DNA from: Sarocladium kiliense
Lineage: Eukaryota > Ascomycota > Sordariomycetes > Hypocreales > Sarocladiaceae
Length of the DNA stretch: 64,000 nucleotides
Direction: 5' to 3'
Assembly: GCA_030734395.1 (NCBI GenBank)
Contig: JAUZTG010000025.1
Span: 22,160-86,159 of the forward strand
In this document: one piece after another, positions 20,799 through 31,885 of the stretch
Numbering within the stretch: the stretch's first letter is position 1
Layout of the letters: every line of letters starts with the position of its first letter
The notes under the pieces: model-generated
What the model was told of the DNA's origin: nothing
The model's database searches: none
The model's input: the letters and a program-made list of their open reading frames with translations, nothing else
Translations under genes and position numbers: made by a program

Positions 20799-21422
20799 TT
20801 AGCTAGTTTGAATCCTAGAACCCGAACCACGTTTTTCTGATTTCCACAACAGGTGGTTTCGCAAGTCCCTTACCGCCTTCTTGGCGATGGCATACTCAAA
20901 CTCCTTCATGCTCTTCGCATTCGCCCCAAAGGTATAAGCACCAATGGAAAGGAGATCTTTCTCCACGGTCGCCTTTTCAGTTGCACCTGGCCAGAACTTC
21001 CGCATCTCGGCCTTGCTGGCCCAATGCTCCACACCATGAATGTCCTCGACCTTGAATCGAGAAAGCCTAGCTTCTAACAGCAGATCTAGCTGGTTCGGGT
21101 TAAAAGTCCAGGCCAGCCACCCTCCCTCGTCGAAATTTTTGGGAACGTAAATGGCTACTGCTTTCAGGCGAGCTATTGGGCAGGTGAGGTTTGTGTCCCA
21201 AATTTTGGCAGCTTTGCACAATTTGGAGTCTTTCGGAGACTGAATGGAGTACACCCTACTATGGAGTGGTCCTTCTCCAATGATTCCGTAGTACGAGCCA
21301 AAAGGGCCTTTGATGCGGCCTTCCGCTGTCCTCTCGAACTCAGATTCGACATCAGGAACCTCATCTTCGTTATCAGAAATAGAACCACCTTTCTCGTTCG
21401 CGATACTTTGCTGTCCGGCCAT
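20799..21422 (-). CDS. Hypothetical protein, paralogue of the 33460-34395 gene
   Basis: The gene encodes 207 residues from the ATG at 21420-21422; a TATAAAGG box lies about 70 bp upstream (21492-21499). The frame extends further only through GTG. An acidic N-terminus leads into a core with FERTAEGRIKGPFGSYYGIIGEGP, SRVYSI, DSKLC and CPIARLKAVAIYV. A later segment has a K-A-E-M-R-K-F-W pattern and ends in YAIAKKAVRDLRNHLLWKSE. The same blocks recur in order in the gene at 33460. No known domain is recognised and function is unknown. The conserved core in both copies shows it is a real protein family. Confidence 0.65.
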   Translation of the reverse strand: MAGQQSIANEKGGSISDNEDEVPDVESEFERTAEGRIKGPFGSYYGIIGEGPLHSRVYSIQSPKDSKLCKAAKIWDTNLTCPIARLKAVAIYVPKNFDEGGWLAWTFNPNQLDLLLEARLSRFKVEDIHGVEHWASKAEMRKFWPGATEKATVEKDLLSIGAYTFGANAKSMKEFEYAIAKKAVRDLRNHLLWKSEKRGSGSRIQTS

Positions 21423-22474
21423 GTCAGAGCTCTGAACACCACTCACACTTGCATCGGAGTGGGACACGAAGGTGACTGGCTCATACTCAACCTTTATACT
21501 CGGGTATTGGGCCAGAAGTGGATGATTACTGCCCTGTTCCCGAACGTCTAGCGCAAGGTGTCAAAGCCGTCGACCTTTATTGAGGATCCGTAACCCACAG
21601 CGCCCTCAGGGGTTTCCCCGCTATGGTGTGATCCTGTCAGGCACGCGCGACCTGCATCCTTCTCATCCTCAATCTTATGGACTCGCACCTTCGTCCTGTG
21701 TGGCATTCAGGACAAAAACATACAATGGGACAAAGACTGGAAGTGTACGCAGCACGCTAAGTTCTTCAAGACGACTATGTACCAAAAGAAACCGGTCAAT
21801 CAGCATCAATGGCATCATGAAAATAAATCGATCGGCCTGCCGTGACCTTCACATTGAAGAGGAACGAGGAGTATTAAAGTACATCATGTCATTTCTCATA
21901 ATATGATATGTGCCACATCATTCAAGAGCTCATTATGTATCTTGCCGCACGATCACCAAGCCTCCGATCTAGGATATCATGCTGTTCTGCAGATGGAGTT
22001 GGCGGTTCTTCCTTGGGTCGTGTCTTGGACGGCGGTAGTCATGTGGTGCAACGACCAGGAGTGGATATTTTGATTCGTGCCATTGAAAGCTCAACTAGCG
22101 GATACGTTCCGGGGTTCACAATCCCAGGATGATACCTTTTGGGTCCAGGGAATTCTATTTGGATGAGGTGAGGATAGAACGTCTGTGAAGTTGGGTTAGT
22201 TGATGTAGGTATGTCAAGCATAAGGCGCCCCCAGGGGGCGTCATCGCTGGAGTAGGCAGGGTCTCTTCCCCACTCTGTTGGTCTGTGGTCCCTGTGGATC
22301 ACGTCTCCCGCCAAAGTGATCCGGTCCATCACACAACCTGCATCCTCCATTTACCGAATCGCTGCCTTCGTCCGTGTTGCCTTTGGCATTACACATTGCA
22401 TATTCATAACGACTTAGTTTTGTCAAATAAGATCGATCACCACATGAACACTTCGTCGCTCGGTCAATCGTGAC
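21423..22474. other. Gene-free stretch with a GC-rich palindrome
   Basis: It begins with the promoter of the 20799-21422 gene. A near-perfect palindrome (ggcgcccccagggggcgtc) lies at about 22225-22243, and a related cccccaggggg core recurs near 23260. No gene is supported. Confidence 0.35.
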
Positions 22475-22900
22475 ATGGACTCTTCCCACGGAGCTTGCAA
22501 GAGATCCTCCCTCTCGGTCCCACAGAGCATATCTGGCCCTGCGAACAACGAACCTGATCCCTGGGACGAGTTTCTGAACATTCCAGGAGGCGTCGATTGT
22601 CTCGATCAAATGTTAGAAAACGCCCGCAGCATTCGGGCGCTCCAACTGCGCCTGGCCATGAGGACCGAAGCTACAGATAGCATCATTTCGGCTCTTGATG
22701 GGGTGGTCAGACATTATCGGGAGAGAGGATGGCAGCTTGCTCTGGCAGCTTACAATAACGCCTGGCAGGCTCTACGTCTCCACCCTGCCTTGGTAAGTGG
22801 AATGCTTCGAGCTCCTAGTGTCTCGGTTGTTGATAAACTCAGGAGCGAGACAGAGTTCAAATACCCTGGCCAGTGCGATCAAGAACCTGGGAGGACGTGA
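22475..22900 (+). CDS. Hypothetical protein
   Basis: An ATG-started frame of 141 codons. The sequence from WDEFLNIPGGVDCLDQMLENA onward looks protein-like and mostly helical, but I do not recognise a family. It ends just before a possible GTAAGA donor (22913), so a second exon in the 22873-23112 frame is possible. Weak call. Confidence 0.35.
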   Translation: MDSSHGACKRSSLSVPQSISGPANNEPDPWDEFLNIPGGVDCLDQMLENARSIRALQLRLAMRTEATDSIISALDGVVRHYRERGWQLALAAYNNAWQALRLHPALVSGMLRAPSVSVVDKLRSETEFKYPGQCDQEPGRT

Positions 22901-24354
22901 ATGAACAGAACGTAAGAACTTTCTTTCATGGCTGTCTCGATGTAATGCCGCGCGGACAAGGACTGGAGTTTATCAGGGGGGAGACGATTAAATGGCATAG
23001 CGATAAGTTGCATCTTCTATACGGGACATCTCACGACCAAGTCGACGCCGGATTGGTCAACATTGTGTCACAAGTTGTGATCGATGTACGGGCTCAATTG
23101 CGCCAAGCTTAGTGAGGAGAGCCCTCGCAGCTTTCCGTACCAGTTGTCAAGGAAGATGATGCCAAAAAGCGAACTGTGGGTTTTACTTATACTCTCAATG
23201 GTTGTGAACACTCATCGCAGAGTTCAGCTCTGTTCAACCCCGTTAAGAGGGGGAAAGCCCCCAGGGGGTGCGCCAACGTTGAATAAAGTTCATCCGATCT
23301 AGCGCAATTTGAATGCCTCGCTCAGGGATGGGGAGCTGCATTGTAGTGCTCTGTCGGATGGGAACATGCTGAAGAAGGCATAGGCATCTATAGAATTGAG
23401 AGTTATCATTGTTTCATAGCGTAGGTCTTCAGAACTGTGTGCGCCTGGAACTTTCCGCTGACATACCATGCTTCGAATCTTCTCCTGAAGCTCTGGACGC
23501 GGTTCTTGACCTTGGCGCGCCAGACGATGTGGAAGCAGCAGCCCTCGATACGCGCGAGGCGTCATTGGAAGACTTGATCCCTCAGAAGAAGGAGACAGCG
23601 ACGAAGATGAGCCTTTATTTGTGCAGGAGACGGAAGCTGGAGGCAATGAAAGAGCGTCTGTCTGGCAAATCGACCATTCATTTGGGGAGTATCAGTTCAA
23701 CGTTGAGTGGTGACTTATCGTAACAAGACTAAGCTGATGACCACAAGCTCGCCGGTTCATCGAAAAGATGCTATCCCAAGACGTAGAGCCGTCGGAGGCA
23801 ATCAACATGCTGCAACAGAAGTTCACGGTCGATTACGGTAAACCGCAGATCAGGTGCGAGCGAGGCGGCATACGATGACGAGTACTTCCCCCGGTTCTAC
23901 CTCGACTTCATCAGCGTATCGCGCGGCCGCTGAAGCCGCTCACGAAGCCGAGCGGATCACTATTCGACAATGTGACGGTGACATTCCAACGCTATAATGC
24001 GCCGTACAGCGCTAAGCATGTGGATGGCATCCCTTTCAACGTCACAGGACGCACGTTCCGACCTGCTCAAGTGGCGTCACGAGAGATCTGGTTCATCGTG
24101 ATGCAGCCATGCGTGCCGGAAGTGAATGAGCTCCACGCATCGGCATCACGTCGCAAGTCAGAGAAGGAAGCTGCGATGCGCAGGAGCGGGATGGGTATCG
24201 AACGTGCGCGGGAGCTGGCGGTATACATAACGTCTGTCTTCCAGTGCGGTGACCTGCTCGGGGAAGGCGTGGAGACATCATGGCGACCTAGCGGTCGACA
24301 GGCGCATACGAGCCAAACGTGCTGTAGCTAGACTCCTGGAATGTAAGGAAGAGA
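22901..24354. other. Relic region
   Basis: It contains the 23084-23250 repeat and then broken frames up to the OrsD/telomere-linked-helicase-like relic. A stretch at 23972-24331 is open for 119 codons and looks protein-like but unrecognised. It may be a degraded upstream part of that relic. Confidence 0.35.
23084..23250 (+). repeat. Dispersed repeat, inverted relative to 20577-20715
   Basis: It shares tgtacgggctca.ttgcgcc, aagcttagtg.ggagagccc and cgcagagttcagctc with the reverse complement of 20577-20715, but carries an extra internal segment of about 30 bp. Confidence 0.6.
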
Positions 24355-24645
24355 TGGATCGGCGATTACGACGCCTGCTTCCAGTGCTACATGCCGCAGA
24401 GTATCTGCACGGAGAGGAAGAACTGCCAGTACAGAGATACCATCATTCCACTGTGCGTAGGCGGGTTCCTGCGGGAGGACACAAGGCAGGTCATCAACGA
24501 CATACGTCGCGATGCTAAGAAGGCTCTCTTTGGGGAGGACGATAAGATGCCCTACATGCTTCGGCTGGGGGAGGGTGCAAAGCTGGGCACCATACGCTGC
24601 ATCCAGGCCAACCTCGTGGCTTCGAAGCTCGTCGCCCATCGATAG
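24355..24645 (+). pseudogene. C-terminal relic of an OrsD/telomere-linked-helicase-like gene
   Basis: The frame reads WIGDYDACFQCYMPQSIC, then a Cys-rich loop, DTIIPLC, and MPYMLRLGEGAKLGTIRCIQ. The same blocks occur in order in the 47.9-50.4 kb pseudogene (CYMCYLPQTIC, DMVMPLC, YMLWLGEST...SLCIQ). This is the C-terminal region that follows the RecQ core in fungal telomere-linked helicase-like proteins, as I recall the family. Nothing recognisable of a helicase or the N-terminal finger lies upstream, so it is a fragment. Confidence 0.5.
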
Positions 24646-25118
24646 ATTACACGCCAGCAATACAAAGCGCCTTCGGCCAGGACGGACGAAAGGGCATAAT
24701 AGCAGGAAACGGTTCAATAATGATCAATCCCTCAGCAAGGAGCTTAGTGAACTGCAACTCTTCATTGAGGCTCAACGGCCAGTTCTGGACCATGTCCACT
24801 TGTGGACTTGGCATAGTTTGATGTCACCGGTAGTCCTCCAGGCAATTGTGTTTGTTCGCAGTACACGAACCTTGCGTAAGGCTTGGAGTCCGCATTGAAC
24901 GTCTTAACCCCTCGTTGGGTACTAGATCAATACCATCGGTTCTGTGTCGTCCAAACCAACGGATCTGATTTAACGAGAGAAGTGTAGGGTAGGACTACAG
25001 CACTGCAAGGCAATCTAAGCCAGGTCATTTGTCTTATAGCAGGACGGTTTTATTGAGAGATATGTGTACGTGCTTTCGCACTTCCTTGGTGACCATCCTA
25101 AGGTCCGATCTGCCAGAA
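24646..25118. other. Gene-free stretch
   Basis: Spacer between the relic and the 3' end of the minus-strand MYND gene. I see no feature in it. Confidence 0.4.
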
Positions 25119-25929
25119 CTACAGAAGTGTGATCTCGTTGAATGTGTGATGATCCTGGAAGTCATCCCAGCCAAGGCGGAACAGGCCCTGCAGATCGGGA
25201 TCTTTGAGCAGTTTACAGTCCTCCTTATGACCCTTCTCTTTCCATCCGACTGTTTGGCAATCCTGTTTCGGGGCTTAGTGCACTCCTCTATAAGTGGCGG
25301 CGTGAGCATATGCTTACCTTGCCACAGTACCAAAACAAGGAGCATCGTGCGCACTTCTTCAGCGTATCGGGGGTTTCCCCACAAGCATGGCATGTGGTCC
25401 CCTTCTCACCTGGAGAGGCGTACTTTTCGACGCGATCGCTGAGCTCGAGCAGCTCCTTCAGTGCGATTGGGAAGATCTAATCCTGGTGTCAGTGGCAGCG
25501 CAGGCTCGGATGAAGTCTGCTTTACCTTCAAGAACTTGGGTTCTTCGTGCCGAATCCCAACCGACATATCCAAGAATCCATGTTTCTTTGCATATAGAAC
25601 GGCGACTGTATAGCCTCGACGAAGTCGCGAAGCTGGCACCTCCTCCCCGCGATCGTCGGTGTAGAAGCAGAGCGGAGAGATCTGACCCGCTCGGTCTTTG
25701 ACTTCAAGCCTCAAACGTAGGAAGGTCCCTACATCAACGATCTCGGCGAGAAAGCACCAGTGCTTGAACGGGCGGTAATTGAAGCCGTCAGCAGTGTCGA
25801 AGAAATCCATGTCGATGCCATCGTCAGTTGGCAAGGTGTCGAAGGTAGGGAATGCGCCCTCGTTCCGTATGTCAGCTAGCCTCGGAAGTGGATGTACTTT
25901 CCCTCTCCAGAGCCAGTCCTCGAAATCCT
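25119..25929 (-). CDS. MYND-type zinc finger protein (three exons seen, 5' exon unresolved)
   Basis: On the minus strand exons at 25526-25929, 25477-minus introns and 25119-25262 join in frame: introns are 25477-25525 (GTAAAG...GATTAG) and 25263-25317 (GTAAGC...AAACAG), with the middle exon at 25318-25476. The first part carries PLCFYTDDRGEEVPASRL and VAVLYAKKHGFLDMSVGIRHEEP. The MYND finger follows: CHAC, CARC, YCGKDCQTVGW, HKEDC. The product ends FRLGWDDFQDHHTF. This arrangement is a common fungal MYND-protein family, whose biochemical role is unknown. The exon upstream of 25929 begins at a CACAG acceptor, so a start exon must lie further right, possibly near 25990-26050; I could not settle it. 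Simple reading without introns would wrongly suggest a stop inside the finger. Confidence 0.7.
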
Positions 25930-26424
25930 CTGTGTTGAGTATGGAAGTTAGGTGCTACAAGTTAATGTGGACATGTCAAGCATATCACTTGCGCGATCTT
26001 GTACAGTAACGATCGATCTCATAGTTACGTTCGGAACAGATCATGAAATTGCTTTCAAGGGCAGCCGGCACAGAAGATAACCGTGTGCCAGACGATCCAA
26101 TGGCATGACATAAGCTCACGGTGTTGCTCATGCATGGGCTCGCTCCGATTGGCTAGCACTATCGCACTGATCAACTCAATGAAACTCAAAAGGCCAAACC
26201 CTCTAGGGCCGCATCAACCTGCCAAGGACCATCGATCAGCCAATCCGAGCCCTACCCGTAGCTCCGTAGGTCAACAACTTTCTGGCCATCAATTTCGGAG
26301 GACAAAGCTCATGTAGCACGACCGCAGCCTGCGAAATGGAGAACTAAACACAGGATACCCAGACATCGACGTTGCCGACCGCCCTCGTTTCCCGCTCTCT
26401 GCTTTGACCGGTTGCGATTCGACA
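25930..26424. other. Intergenic stretch
   Basis: It should contain the missing first exon and promoter of the minus-strand MYND gene and the upstream part of the cyclin promoter. Nothing else is supported. Confidence 0.35.
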
Positions 26425-26432
26425 TATATAAA
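26425..26432 (+). promoter_or_regulatory. TATA box of the cyclin gene
   Basis: TATATAAA lies about 100 bp upstream of the cyclin ATG at 26534. Confidence 0.45.
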
Positions 26433-26533
26433 CCTAAAGCTCGCCCAGGGGCAAAATATGGCTGATGCGAAATTCTCCAGACTTTCTGCTCCATTCATGG
26501 TTCTGTTCCAAACAATTCTGTTCCACTAACGCC

Positions 26534-27544
26534 ATGCGTCGGCCACAGGAAGCTTCTTTGTCTGCACTAGTCCACCAGCCGGTCTCGATGTTTCTGATAG
26601 CCCAGCTTGCCAATGAGGCAGAGTTGGTGGTACGTTCCTCTCGCGAGAATTGCGCTCTACAAGACTGACACCCTGACTCTAGATTCCACGGCGTCCATAC
26701 CTCATGTCCACGGATAAATTCGTTGAGGACCTTGTCAAATCCGCGAACGTCCCGCTGGTCCCGTTGCTGTACGTCCTTTCCTACTTAGTACGCCTGAGGC
26801 TGAGGCCGCAATCACGGAACGCTGTCAGACTCTCAAACACGCATGGACTCATTCTTGCGCTACTCATGATCGCTCGCAAGGTGATATATGACGACGAGGT
26901 GAAGAACGCCTGGTGGCACAAGAGGGTACCTAGAGGACCTAACATGATTAACTTCACCATTAAAGACGTTAACCAAATGGAGAGGTACATTCTGAAATGG
27001 CTGAATTGGGATCTTCGTGTCAGAGACGACGAACTGCGCTGGCTTAGTGAGATTGAGGGTGAGTTATACCGGTAGAGTTCTAGATCTCCGTTTTTCGCTA
27101 ACTATCAGGACAGCACACAGCAATCCTAGCATAATTGCGGCATTGAAAGAAGACATCTCAAAATGTCCTACCCCTTTGATGCATACAAGATGGGTGCTGG
27201 CGACAATGACCTTACAAGATACGGTCGTGCCCATCAAGGCTAGTATCGACATGTTGCCGCCTCAGGGTTCTGACGTATTTGTCTTCAAGCTTACACGTAC
27301 CACTGTGAGGTCACTGGCAGAGCATCTTGGGCTCACTTATGTCGCAGAGGAATGTCTGAAGCAATTTAGGCACTATGCAGGGTCTGATAGCCTTCAACTA
27401 TACGAAGATGGCGAGGGGGAATGTTGTATGAGCGAGCTGGTAGTCAACGCACTTGGCCCTACTTTGAAGATGGTTGAGTGCTGGAATATTTGGCTACATC
27501 CCAGTTTTGTTCCAGGGCAGATCGCTGAATCTTCTATGAATTAA
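26534..27544 (+). CDS. Cyclin-like protein (Pcl/Pho80-type cyclin box)
   Basis: Exons 26534-26629, 26683-27058 and 27114-27544 join in frame to 300 residues. Introns are 26630-26682 (GTACGT...CTCTAG) and 27059-27113 (GTGAGT...GGACAG; using the nearer CAG at 27108 would give an early stop). The N-terminal half has SMFLIAQLANEAELVI, the cyclin-box helix PLVPLLYVLSYLVRLRLR, then THGLILALLMIARKVIYDDEVKN with W further on, and NQMERYILKWLNWDL. This is the pattern of fungal N-terminal cyclin boxes, which bind and activate a cyclin-dependent kinase. The C-terminal 140 residues are not recognised. A TATA box is well placed. The exact partner kinase cannot be told. Confidence 0.7.
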
Positions 27545-28506
27545 TCCATTTGGCCATAGAGGAATGCTATAAAGTATTGTAGGTCGTGGGAGACTCAGAG
27601 GCTCTTCTGGTGAAAACGTAGGGCTCCCGGGCCGGTCAGAAGGATTCCCGTTTCACAAAGAGCGTTTCTGGTCGCAAATGGGTCGCCTACGAGACGCTTA
27701 AAGATCGGTCACAGTCGGAGAGATGCTGAATATTGCGAGGTTGGCCCTTGTGTGCGAGAATCATCTTGCCGAGGGCCAAGTTGAACTGCTGATGGCTCTG
27801 ATGAAGAGTGAATGACAGGATGAATCCTCTGCATTTGCATCTATGGCCTCGTCCAGATATCCAGAATGTCCATTTACCTTCAGACTGACGGGCAGGGACA
27901 CCTACCGTAGCTTCGCCGCGAAACCTGGAGAGCATGTTCAGAATCAGCAGGGCGGTAGCACGGAGATGATGGCCAATTATATTGATTCGTGGTATCGCGC
28001 TGGCTCTCCGGTTATAGTTGCACACGAGGTTGCGGCTGGAGCCGCAAGTTGAGGCCAACGACATGACTTCGCGCCCATCCTTTTCCTGCACGATTTTGAC
28101 GAAGGCAGCGCTTGGAAAAACCTTCTTTAGTGTTTGGCAACGTTACCCAGCCTTTCTTGTCTAATTATGAGCTTACGCTATCCGAACGCATAGGTCACAG
28201 CCCATCGGAAGTGTAGGGTGTGATCGACAATAAATTGACATGTTCAAGCTTTACTGCAGGAATGTGACCCGGCCATCGTTAATATTTGCAATTTTCTACA
28301 CTGATATCCTTCGCTGCGTTCCGCCACCTGACCGGCCATAGCCTGGCGGTTATCTCACAGGTTTCCTTCGCCAACGGTTGTTCCGCTTCTTGCCAAGCGG
28401 GTACCCCTGCATAGCGCAGAAGCAGAGCAGCGGGCTCTGGTACTCATTGCCGCCAATCTTTTGCTTGATGCTGGCAGCGATGGAGAGACACACCACTCGT
28501 TCAACG
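27545..28506. other. Gene-free stretch
   Basis: A minus-strand frame of 134 codons (27687-28091) lies here, but it shows no family resemblance and no good context, so I do not call it. Nothing else is seen. Confidence 0.35.
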
Positions 28507-29292
28507 TTATCTGAGGAATCGTTTGGCGCTTACATGTGGAGTGACTTTGTGATGTCTCAATCCCTCGGCGGCACGATGCATAATTCCGAAGATGTCAATT
28601 TCCTGCGTCTTTTGGATGAACTCGTCATCACTTGCTTTGTACAGGGTGCTGTCACTCAGCTTGGGGAAGACTCGGCATATCAGAAATGTCCCCTTCAGTA
28701 GCACTGGATGGTCCTGAAGATCGTAATCTTCGAGAGACAGAGGTGCCTCAGCTGATTCTGAGACGTTCCACTCGGAAGTTGGCGAACTTCTCAGAAGGGT
28801 AAGTACAGCATGTGGAAGTGGGCTAGTGCCATCCATGACACCTTTGCTGTTTGTCATGTGCATCACAAGATCGGGATGCTGGCGAATAGTCTGGATGAAC
28901 GTCTTGGTGACATTTCCTTCATCCCGGATGATGAAGTCGAGATATGGTACCTGTCGAAAGAACCATCCTCCTGATGCTTTTCCGACAGAGCATCCATCCC
29001 CGGCTGTGACCAAAAGACCACGCCTGTGCAATTTCCCCATTAAGGTCATGACTTTCAAATCATCGCAGGCTAATGGCCCTCTGTGATAAGGTGTCGATGC
29101 GAAGCGGCCATTTTGACTCTGCAAAATCCAAGTCTTGTTGAGACGTAGAAGCTGCCCCCACTTGTCCGCGCTAGCCCACCTCTTGTCGTTTTCGCTCATC
29201 TTCCTTCGATCCTTTGGAGAATCCGTGTCCTTGATGTTTTTGGACATGGCTTTAGCAAACATTGCCATGAGTTCCGGATCTGTTATCGCCAT
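28507..29292 (-). CDS. Hypothetical protein
   Basis: The gene encodes 261 residues from the ATG at 29290-29292; the frame extends upstream only by TTG. A TATATAT element lies about 55 bp upstream. The N-terminus is charged. The core contains WGQLLRLNKTWILQSQNGRF, TPYHRGPL and GGWFFRQVPYLDFIIRDEGN, well-formed globular-looking sequence. I do not recognise the family. It needs no intron. Confidence 0.55.
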   Translation of the reverse strand: MAITDPELMAMFAKAMSKNIKDTDSPKDRRKMSENDKRWASADKWGQLLRLNKTWILQSQNGRFASTPYHRGPLACDDLKVMTLMGKLHRRGLLVTAGDGCSVGKASGGWFFRQVPYLDFIIRDEGNVTKTFIQTIRQHPDLVMHMTNSKGVMDGTSPLPHAVLTLLRSSPTSEWNVSESAEAPLSLEDYDLQDHPVLLKGTFLICRVFPKLSDSTLYKASDDEFIQKTQEIDIFGIMHRAAEGLRHHKVTPHVSAKRFLR

Positions 29293-31264
29293 GATGTTGT
29301 CTGCGCGGCGCAAAAATGTGTAGTGCCGCGAGATCGTGCCCCGTCAAATATATACTTGCCTCCTGTGGCAGGCTGACGGCCAGTAATGGCTCATCTACCT
29401 AGCACCTACTCAATTTTTATTGCCTTCAGAACTGTAGATACAGTGCAGTACGATAGGACCATTACAACGGTGTCTGGGTCTATGCGGCGTTGGGTAGTCG
29501 TTGGCCTTGTGTCCATGCTTCATGCCGACTCGAGAGTGCATATTTGGGCGCTCCATAAATGAGCCGATGTAATGTGGCCCAGAAGCGGGCACATCCACAA
29601 ACGGCTGTGCGGCGAAGGAACTCTAAAGTTCTTAGGGATTGGGATTGGTTTCTATCTAAGCTATCCGTAATGCCAGACTCGTTCCTATCCGTCAACGTAC
29701 ATGTGTCGTGCGGGAAGTGGCGACTCACCTCCTACACCACCACTCCTACAGTACCAGCCAAACAGAGGAAGGCTATCATAGCAACTATTGAGCAGCTTGC
29801 CGACGTACACCTTGGTGATGAGAAGCTGTTATGGCGGCCTTGGAACCATAAACGACATGCTGAGTGAGGGCCGGGCCTGTTCCATCAGCAAACCGCTGTG
29901 CTTTCGTAAGCGCCGAATTTCGCTCCGCGGCCAGATAGGCCGGATGACAGCACAGTGGTCCTTCGAGCCCAGGGCTCCGCGCAAATGGCGTATCAATGCT
30001 AGCTTTGCGAGACTTCCCTGCAGCCCCAAAGAACGTGATGCATTCTTTCTCCAGCCAGCTTCTCGTAAACGCCGTGCGATACGTCTCTCATGGCGTTATT
30101 AAGGTGCGCCTTCGATGATGGGACAGCGCAGGTTCGTCAGATGTGACCAGTTGCCAGCGTCCAGCTGCAAAAGGACGTCACATTTGTCCCACAAGGGGTT
30201 GATCTTAATTTTCTTGATCTTGTCAACTCCAGAGCGGAACGTCGAGAAGGGACCACCGAGAGAGGTCTAGGTACAGGGCATCCAATTCAGGGCGGATCTT
30301 GACCCCGGCGGGGTGGTTGAGATGCCTAACACATCCTCTGGGGGTCGCCAGGCCTTCTGCGGCTGAGCCCTTTGGATTGATTGCTTCTCTAGACCCTTTG
30401 CAGGAATAGAGCAGAAGTCTGGGACAGCCGAAAGTGAATCGACCGCCTTCGGCACTTTCGCTCATGTTGATATCGATCGATACCATTGACATCCGCAATC
30501 AACCATATCTGGTTGCAAATTTCGATAGGCAGTTTGTTCCATTTGAACCGTACCTCCGGCGAGGGTGGCGGGTGAGATGCGAAGCTCGTATCAGCAAAAT
30601 GCCTGGAAATGCCTGGCGTAATTTAGCGGGCGTTGGGAAACCGACTGACGGGAATTGTACCTCGTTGCGATGATGCACCGGGCCGTCTCCCACGGTGTCG
30701 CAAACTACGCATCTAGACTCTTGGAGAGGCTTCAGGAGGTAAGGATTGGCGAACCCCGTGATGGAGGCCGAAAGTCCACAGTGAAGGTGCATATACCGAC
30801 GTCGAAGGCGACGCACGACTATCTGTGGCGCAACGGTGACTTGGGACTATGGGGTTCGTCCAAGCTCAGTACATTGCTAGGCCACGCAAAAAGGTCGGCA
30901 CCGGCACGAGCTTGTGAGTTCGCCCCTACAGGCACGTGGTGATCGACATGGGCCGCGCCATCCAAGGCATCGCTATCCACCAGGCGGACATCAGCATGGG
31001 GGTGGCAGCGACGGCGACGATAGCGACGACCACGCCAGCAGCAAGCGCGGCAAGCCCCGCCACAACAATGTTTGGGATCTGCAGGCCACGCACGGCAACG
31101 TGGTGGCTGGTGCTCGCTACGGCGTGAATAGGGAATTCTTCGGGCGGCTGTGGCACCGATGGCTTTTGGAGCCAGAGCCCGCGCAGGACGGCCGTAGCTA
31201 GAGGCGGAAGCGGGACATCCAGCGCTGGGTGGCGGGCGGACGGAGGGGCCGGCGAGCTACCGCC
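29293..31264. other. Relic-like 2-kb stretch
   Basis: No gene is supported. A GC-rich part at about 30930-31260 holds a minus-strand frame with a single membrane-like helix (NIVVAGLAALAAGVVVAIVA), probably a fragment. It abuts the truncated ABC transporter. Confidence 0.35.
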
Positions 31265-31723
31265 TCAGCGGGTCCGAACCGGGCGTGCATCGCAGAGGCC
31301 GAGCTGAGGAACAACACCAATCCGATCCCGAAGACTGTACATGTCCACATCACGGATGTCCTGGCCATAGATCCGGATAGCACCATTCGTTATATCGTAG
31401 AAGCGACTTATCAGCTTGAGTGCCGTGGATTTGCCGCTGCCAGTCCTACCGACCAAAGCCAGAGTCTGACCAGCTGGGATGGAGAGGCAAACGTCCTGGA
31501 GAATCTTCTTCTTACCATCATACGAGAAGTTAACTTGGTTGAACTGCATATCTCCCTCATTGAAACAGAAGGGCGGGGCCTGCGCCTTGTTCTGTACTCC
31601 TGGCTGGGTTCGCATGATGGCTAGAGTACGCTCAGCCTCAATAAATTGATCGCTCAACTGCTTCCCAATTTGAGTGATAAACATTAGGGGGTTGGCAAGT
31701 GTACCCCAGTAAACGAGAAGCAT
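31265..31723 (-). pseudogene. ABC transporter fragment (HMT1/ATM1-like half transporter)
   Basis: The frame keeps the end of a membrane domain (LLVYWGTLANPLMFITQIGKQL), the linker DAERT-like segment, the nucleotide-binding domain start FNQVNFSYDGKKKILQDV, Walker A GRTGSGKST and the Q-loop VVPQ. It stops abruptly right after the Q-loop, before the LSGGQ signature, Walker B and H-loop. Upstream, the frame is broken by a TGA, and the remaining transmembrane region is missing. Members of the family export heavy-metal or glutathione conjugates from vacuole or mitochondrion. This copy cannot be a working transporter. The breakpoint after the Q-loop at about 31307 joins unrelated GC-rich DNA. Confidence 0.8.
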
Positions 31724-31885
31724 GGTAAGCTGTGCGGAGGCTTGCCCAGATCAGGGGCATGGCTAAGCATATACTGGCGATGCGCCCGACTGTCACATGC
31801 GTGCTCTGGATTGCAATAAAGATCTGCCAGTTCAATTCGAGTACAAGCAAGTAAATTCAAGTGTGTCCGCGCAAGCAACTACCCT

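Noticed and set aside
25263..25317. Premature stop inside the MYND finger
   Set aside because: The stop lies within an intron (GTAAGC...AAACAG). Splicing restores YCGKDCQ.
27109..27134. Early end of the cyclin after intron 2
   Set aside because: Using the CAG five bases further right (27113) keeps the frame open to 27544.
27687..28091. 134-codon minus-strand frame
   Set aside because: No domain, no splice or promoter support, and composition not clearly coding.
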